From assembly GCA_949519155.1 (NCBI GenBank), contig CATIQU010000028.1, forward strand, positions 1 to 49,977: DNA of 49,977 nucleotides, given 5' to 3'. Position 1 is the stretch's first letter. The number at the start of each line of letters is the position of its first letter. The notes beneath the pieces are model-generated. The model was not told the DNA's origin and made no database searches. It was given only the letters and a program-made list of their open reading frames with translations. Positions 45,738 to 49,977 of this stretch are shown piece by piece. The translations under genes were made by a program, and so were the position numbers. Source of the DNA: Polaribacter sp. SA4-10 (GTDB lineage: Bacteria > Bacteroidota > Bacteroidia > Flavobacteriales > Flavobacteriaceae).

Positions 45738-46898
45738 ATGAATTTAGACTTCTTAACGCCTGTAAAAGAATCGGTTGTGGCACATTTGATGTTGCAATCT
45801 GCTTTGTCTCTAGGTCAAAAAATTAAAATTCATTCAGAAAAAGAAGGGTTTCCAGACCTGGAAAATGTTCAAATAGCCATCTTTGGAGTTCAAGAAGATC
45901 GCAATTCTCAGGACAATTTTGGTTGTGGAGAAGATTTAGATTTTATTCGAAGAAAATTATATGAGTTATTTCCTGGTAATTGGCATACGAACATTGTCGA
46001 TTTAGGAAATGTACTAAAAGGAAATGCGGTTTCAGATACTTATTTTGCAGTCTCAGAGATTATTACCTCCTTATTAAAGAAGAATATTATTCCGGTAATT
46101 ATTGGTGGAGGTCAAGACATTACCTATGTCAATTACAGGGCATACGATGCTTTAGAGCAAACCGTAAACATTACGGCAGTTGATAGTAGATTTGATTTAG
46201 GGGATTTGGAAGACGAATTAACTTCACAGTCGTATCTTAGTAAAATTATTATGCAACAGCCTAGTAATTTATTTAACTATTGCAATGTTGGGTATCAAAC
46301 ATTTTTTAATTCGCAAGAGGAGATAAAATTATTAAATGATTTGTTTTTTGACGCCTACCGATTGGGTGAGGTAAAGAATTTAGAAAACATTGAACCTGCC
46401 TTTCGGAATGCAGATATTGTTTCTATTGATATTGGTGCGGTAAGGCAAAGTGAAGCGCCTGCCAATAACAATGCTTCTCCAAATGGTTTTTATGGGGATG
46501 AAATATGTGCTATTTCAAGGTATGCAGGTATAAGCGATAAAGTTTCTTCGTTTGGAATTTACGAATACAATTCGAAGTATGACAACCACGATCAAACAGC
46601 ACATTTAATTGCGCAAATGATTTGGTACTTTATTGAAGGAGTCAATTCTAGAGTGAAAGACTACCCTTTTACACGGAAAGAAGATTATCAAAAATTCACT
46701 GTTTTATTGGAGGATGATGACCCTTTAACCTTTTATAAAAGTCACAAAACAGGAAGATGGTGGATAGAAATTAATATTTTATCCGATAATAAATACAAAA
46801 GACATGCGTTAATACCATGTACATATCAAGATTATATAGCAGCAACAAAAGAAATTATCCCAGAAAAGTGGTATAAAGCAATGCAAAAATTGGTCTAA
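45738..46898 (+). CDS. Arginase/formimidoylglutamase-fold protein with missing metal ligands
   Basis: A 386-residue ureohydrolase-fold protein, usually annotated formimidoylglutamase. The arginase core is recognisable (IPVIIGGGQDITYVNYRAY; NITAVDSRFDLGD; ADIVSIDIGAVRQSEAP; ISDKVSSFGIYEYN). However, three of six Mn-binding positions are changed: GGGHD reads GGGQD (Gln126), DxHxD reads DSRFD (Arg151), and DxD reads DIG (Gly233). Hydrolysis of a guanidino substrate is therefore doubtful. It carries a C-terminal extension of about 80 residues beyond the arginase core. It lies between topA (38 bases) and gldK (about 100 bases), suggesting a structural or regulatory job linked to gliding/type IX secretion. 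Confidence 0.85.
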   Translation: MNLDFLTPVKESVVAHLMLQSALSLGQKIKIHSEKEGFPDLENVQIAIFGVQEDRNSQDNFGCGEDLDFIRRKLYELFPGNWHTNIVDLGNVLKGNAVSDTYFAVSEIITSLLKKNIIPVIIGGGQDITYVNYRAYDALEQTVNITAVDSRFDLGDLEDELTSQSYLSKIIMQQPSNLFNYCNVGYQTFFNSQEEIKLLNDLFFDAYRLGEVKNLENIEPAFRNADIVSIDIGAVRQSEAPANNNASPNGFYGDEICAISRYAGISDKVSSFGIYEYNSKYDNHDQTAHLIAQMIWYFIEGVNSRVKDYPFTRKEDYQKFTVLLEDDDPLTFYKSHKTGRWWIEINILSDNKYKRHALIPCTYQDYIAATKEIIPEKWYKAMQKLV

Positions 46899-46999
46899 AC
46901 TCATAGTGAAAAAGATTCGATTAAAAGATGCTGTTAGAGTTGGTTTTTAACAAAAATAATAATAAGTTTACGAACTTTTTAGATAAGATATCAGATAAT

Positions 47000-48358
47000 A
47001 TGAAGAAAGCAGCAATATTTGCACTCTTAATAACGGTTTTTTACAGTTGTGGCTCTAATGATAGAGGCGAATTAGTAGGTATAAAAGCCAAAAAGAAATG
47101 GTTTTCAGAGAAACCGTATGGAATGGCTTTAATTCCAGGGGGATCTTTTACCATGGGAAAACAAGATGAAGACATTATAGGGACTCTCAATACACCAACT
47201 AAAACGGTGACTGTGAGGCCTTATTACATGGATGAAACCGAAATCACTAATAATGAATACAAAGAATTTGTTTTTTGGGTACGAGATTCAATAACTAGAA
47301 CCGCATTAGCAAAATCTGCAGATGATCAAAGTATTATTGGCCAATCAGCTAGTGGTGCAGAGACGTCTTCAACAGGAATAGAAGCTTTTGCATATGCAGA
47401 TGCTGATACTACAAGAACTGCTTATCAAAAATTTCAAGAAGGTAAAGAAACAAGAGAAGATTTAAGACCTTTAAACTGGAATGTTGACTTATTTGCGTTG
47501 AAAGATTCTCCAGATGAGTATTATGTTGAAGCAATCGATTCATTATATATTGAGCAAGAAGATGCTGTTGCAGGTGTTCGGACTTTTAAAACAGAATATA
47601 TAAAATACTATTATTCTGAATTTGATCTTGAAAAAGCTGCAAAATCTCGTAAAAAAGAAGCGGGGAGAAATTTTAAATATGATACTATTTTAGAAATCTA
47701 CCCAGACACTACTGTTTGGATAAAAGATTTTAACTATTCGTACAACGATCCAATGCACCAAGATTATTTTCGCCACCAAGCTTATGGAGATTATCCAGTG
47801 GTAGGTGTTACCTGGGACAAAGCAAAAGCTTTTTGTAATTGGAGAACAAAAAAGAAAAACGATTATTTACGCGGAAAGAAAAACGTGGCAGCAGTACCAG
47901 TCTTTAGATTGCCTACAGAAGCAGAATGGGAGTATGCCGCTCGTGGTGGACTTCAATTTGCAACCTACCCATGGGGAACAGGAGGTACCACAAGTGATCG
48001 TGGTTGTTTCTTAGCAAACTTTAAACCTGTAAGAGGGGATTATGCCGTAGATGGAGCTTTGTATACTGTTGAGGCAAAATCATACAATGCAAATGATTAT
48101 GGTTTGTATAACATGGCAGGGAACGTTTCAGAGTGGACGAGTACTGCATACAATGGTGCTTCTTATTATTTGAGTTCTACGATGAATCCAAATGTAGAAG
48201 ATCGAAAAAATAAAAGAAAAATAGTACGTGGAGGATCTTGGAAAGACGTCGCATACTTTTTAGAAGTAGGAACAAGAGATTTTGAGTACGCAGACACTGC
48301 AAGAAGTTTTATCGGTTTTAGAACCGTTCAAGATTATATTGGAGACATTAATAAATAA
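47000..48358 (+). CDS. gldK: Gliding motility / type IX secretion lipoprotein GldK
   Basis: A 452-residue lipoprotein (GldK/PorK) that forms, with GldN, a periplasmic ring under the outer membrane in the type IX secretion system. The signal MKKAAIFALLITVFYSCGSND has a lipobox Cys at about 17. I start at ATG 47000, because the in-frame ATG 46928 would put 24 polar residues before the signal. The body is a formylglycine-generating-enzyme-like fold: PGGSFTMGKQDED, YYMDETEITNNEYKEFV, YPVVGVTWDKAKAFCNWR, RLPTEAEWEYAARGG, GLYNMAGNVSEWT and IVRGGSWKDVAYF. gldL follows after 32 bases. Confidence 0.96.
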   Translation: MKKAAIFALLITVFYSCGSNDRGELVGIKAKKKWFSEKPYGMALIPGGSFTMGKQDEDIIGTLNTPTKTVTVRPYYMDETEITNNEYKEFVFWVRDSITRTALAKSADDQSIIGQSASGAETSSTGIEAFAYADADTTRTAYQKFQEGKETREDLRPLNWNVDLFALKDSPDEYYVEAIDSLYIEQEDAVAGVRTFKTEYIKYYYSEFDLEKAAKSRKKEAGRNFKYDTILEIYPDTTVWIKDFNYSYNDPMHQDYFRHQAYGDYPVVGVTWDKAKAFCNWRTKKKNDYLRGKKNVAAVPVFRLPTEAEWEYAARGGLQFATYPWGTGGTTSDRGCFLANFKPVRGDYAVDGALYTVEAKSYNANDYGLYNMAGNVSEWTSTAYNGASYYLSSTMNPNVEDRKNKRKIVRGGSWKDVAYFLEVGTRDFEYADTARSFIGFRTVQDYIGDINK

Positions 48359-48390
48359 ATAATAAACCCCTAAATATTTAAAAAAAAATT

Positions 48391-49026
48391 ATGGCACAAT
48401 CTAAAGCTTACAAAAAAGGAATGAATTTCGTATACGGAATGGGAGCAGCAATCGTTATTATTGGTGCACTATTTAAAATACAGCATTTAGAATATGGTGT
48501 TTTAACGGGAGGAGTTATGTTAACGATAGGATTAGTTGTAGAGGCGATTGTTTTTGCAATTTCAGCTTTTGACACTCCTGAAGACGACTTAGATTGGTCT
48601 AAAGTATATCCAGAATTAGGAGGAGAAGAAGGCACTTCAGAGCACGAGCAAGGTGCAGATGGTTTACTCTCTCAAAAATTAGATGCATTGTTAGCCGAAG
48701 CTAAGATAGATTCAAGCCTAATGGATAGCTTAGGAACAAGTATGAAAAATTTTCAAGGAGCTGCAGAAGGACTGTCTGCTGCTTCAGAATCTATTTCTGC
48801 AACGAACAAATACAACGAACAAATGTCGATGGCTGCCATTCAAATGGAATCTTTAAACGGATTGTATAAAGTACAAATGGAAAGCGCTAGCAAACAAACA
48901 GCCTTAAATGATGCTGTTGTAGAAAACACAGAAAAATTAAAAGAACAAATGGATTCTTTAGCTAAAAACTTATCTTCTTTAAACGGAGTATATGGTGGAA
49001 TGCTTTCTGCAATGACAAACAAATAA
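48391..49026 (+). CDS. gldL: Gliding motility motor protein GldL
   Basis: A 211-residue inner-membrane protein with two transmembrane helices (about 14-30 and 36-58), then a long cytoplasmic coiled-coil-like region rich in Ser/Ala/Glu (about 90-205). Glu51 in TIGLVVEAIVFAI is the likely proton-carrying acidic residue of the GldLM motor, and Lys29 in LFKIQHLEYG is the basic residue next to it. GldL5-GldM2 uses the proton gradient to drive secretion and adhesin movement. Start ATG 48391 gives MAQSKAYKKGMNF, standard for the family. Confidence 0.96.
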   Translation: MAQSKAYKKGMNFVYGMGAAIVIIGALFKIQHLEYGVLTGGVMLTIGLVVEAIVFAISAFDTPEDDLDWSKVYPELGGEEGTSEHEQGADGLLSQKLDALLAEAKIDSSLMDSLGTSMKNFQGAAEGLSAASESISATNKYNEQMSMAAIQMESLNGLYKVQMESASKQTALNDAVVENTEKLKEQMDSLAKNLSSLNGVYGGMLSAMTNK

Positions 49027-49075
49027 TAATTAGTTCTATTAGAGAAAGAACATTAACTTAAAAAAACTAATTATA

Positions 49076-49977
49076 ATGGCAGGAGGAAAAATGAATGCAA
49101 GGCAGAAAATGATAAACCTAATGTACTTGGTGTTTATTGCAATGTTAGCATTAAATATGAGTAAAGAGGTTTTGAGTGCTTTTGGATATACAAATGAAAA
49201 GTTAGAAGCAAATAATAGTTTTACATCTAATAATTTAAATAATCTATATCGTAGTTTAAAAACGAAAGCAGATTCAGGTTCAGAAGTTGATAAATACAAA
49301 CCTCTTTATGACAAGGCAGAGCTTGTAAGAAAATCATCAGATTCTTTATATTCCTTTGTGGAAGCATTAAAAGATTCTATGTTGAGCACTATCTCAGATG
49401 AAAACTTAAATTCAGAGAAGAAGTATGAATATATGGATTCCCCTGAATGGTTAAATCAAAAATTCTTTAAAAATGGAAAAATTTCCGACGATGGAAATAC
49501 GTTTTTATCGATGCTTACCAATTATCGTGACAATTTAATAAAAATAACAGTGGATAGTTTGGATTCTTGGACTACTGATGAATTTAAAAAAACAGTTGCA
49601 GAAAAATTTGACACGAATGATGTTGAAAGAAAAGGGAAAGCATCTCAAAATTGGTTAAACGCAAGATATGAAGGGATGCCAATGGTTTCCTCATTAACAA
49701 ATTTCACTCAAATTCAATCAGACATTAGGACTACAGAAGCCACTTATCTTGATCATTTGTTAGGTGGTGCAGCATCAGAGGGTAATAATTTTAGCAACTT
49801 TAATGGAATTGTAAAATTAGATAAATATGTCTTTTTCCCTGGAGAAAAAGTTACAGGAACCATTGTTCTTGGAAAAGAAGATCCTACCTTAAAACCTACC
49901 AGAGTAGATTTAAACGGGAAAGCTTATGATAACTATTCAGAAGGTGCAGTGAATGTAGACTTAAGAGCAGACAGAAC
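49076..49977 (+). CDS. gldM: Gliding motility motor protein GldM (5' part, runs off the window)
   Basis: The first 300 residues of GldM/PorM. The N-terminus MAGGKMNARQKMINLMYLVFIAMLALNMSKEVLSAF contains the single transmembrane helix and Arg9, which is expected to face the GldL glutamate. The periplasmic part follows as helical then beta domains (DIRTTEATYLDHLLGG; VFFPGEKVTGTIVLG), which reach the GldKN ring. It lies 49 bases after gldL; gldN should follow outside the window. The frame is open to the right edge. Confidence 0.95.
   Translation, partial: MAGGKMNARQKMINLMYLVFIAMLALNMSKEVLSAFGYTNEKLEANNSFTSNNLNNLYRSLKTKADSGSEVDKYKPLYDKAELVRKSSDSLYSFVEALKDSMLSTISDENLNSEKKYEYMDSPEWLNQKFFKNGKISDDGNTFLSMLTNYRDNLIKITVDSLDSWTTDEFKKTVAEKFDTNDVERKGKASQNWLNARYEGMPMVSSLTNFTQIQSDIRTTEATYLDHLLGGAASEGNNFSNFNGIVKLDKYVFFPGEKVTGTIVLGKEDPTLKPTRVDLNGKAYDNYSEGAVNVDLRADR

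Overview
The window is an AT-rich chromosomal stretch from a member of the Bacteroidota, almost certainly a marine-type Flavobacteriaceae (Polaribacter/Tenacibaculum-like; the genus is a guess). The evidence is: gliding/type IX secretion genes gldK-gldL-gldM at the right edge; promoters of the Bacteroidota form TTG-N19-TAnnTTTG instead of -35/-10 boxes; few clear Shine-Dalgarno sequences; a very short AtpC; a split ATP synthase locus (atpD-atpC alone); and the LptE-SecG-GroESL neighbourhood. No tRNA, rRNA, CRISPR array, insertion sequence or prophage gene was seen.

Layout. 1-1.6 kb: an accessory patch with the tail of an unknown gene, a lipoprotein DRGH nuclease and a decayed lipoprotein gene. 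1.6-5.3 kb: an ABC-F ATPase with a possible attenuator in its leader, divergent from a fused oligopeptide-type ABC ATPase. 5.4-9.4 kb: an envelope operon (sugar nucleotidyltransferase, TPR protein, LolB-like DUF4292 lipoprotein, EnvC-like activator). 9.4-13 kb, minus strand: carotenoid/retinol-type oxidoreductase, mini-MscS, acyl-CoA thioesterase, HU/SPOR protein. 13.1-15.3 kb: dprA interrupted by three in-frame stops, then an uncharacterised protein with kinase-like motifs. 15.3-19.5 kb: EamA transporter and mfd. 19.6-24.6 kb: a metal module in which a TonB receptor plus thioredoxin-like protein diverge from a DtxR-type regulator plus ZIP transporter across a palindromic control region. 24.8-32.6 kb: AddA/RecB-like helicase-nuclease, kbl, an OmpA-family protein, atpD-atpC. 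32.7-36.4 kb: a truncated anchor-J protein, recJ, OsmC, AhpD-like protein. 36.5-43 kb, minus strand: groES-groEL, and miaB / sigma-54 activator / lptE / TPR / secG. 43.1 kb to the end: topA, an arginase-fold protein lacking metal ligands, gldK, gldL and the start of gldM.

How genes work together. GldK, GldL and GldM are the ring lipoprotein and proton-driven motor of type IX secretion and gliding. LptE and SecG serve envelope biogenesis and sit beside a sigma-54 activator. The DtxR-type regulator probably controls metal entry across the outer membrane (TonB receptor) and the inner membrane (ZIP).

Most of the window is housekeeping sequence. Points worth a second look: the three-stop dprA, the degenerate arginase-fold protein next to gldK, the kinase-like family at 14.2 kb, the metal module with its 24-bp palindrome, heptad repeats in gene gaps, and three decayed or truncated genes.
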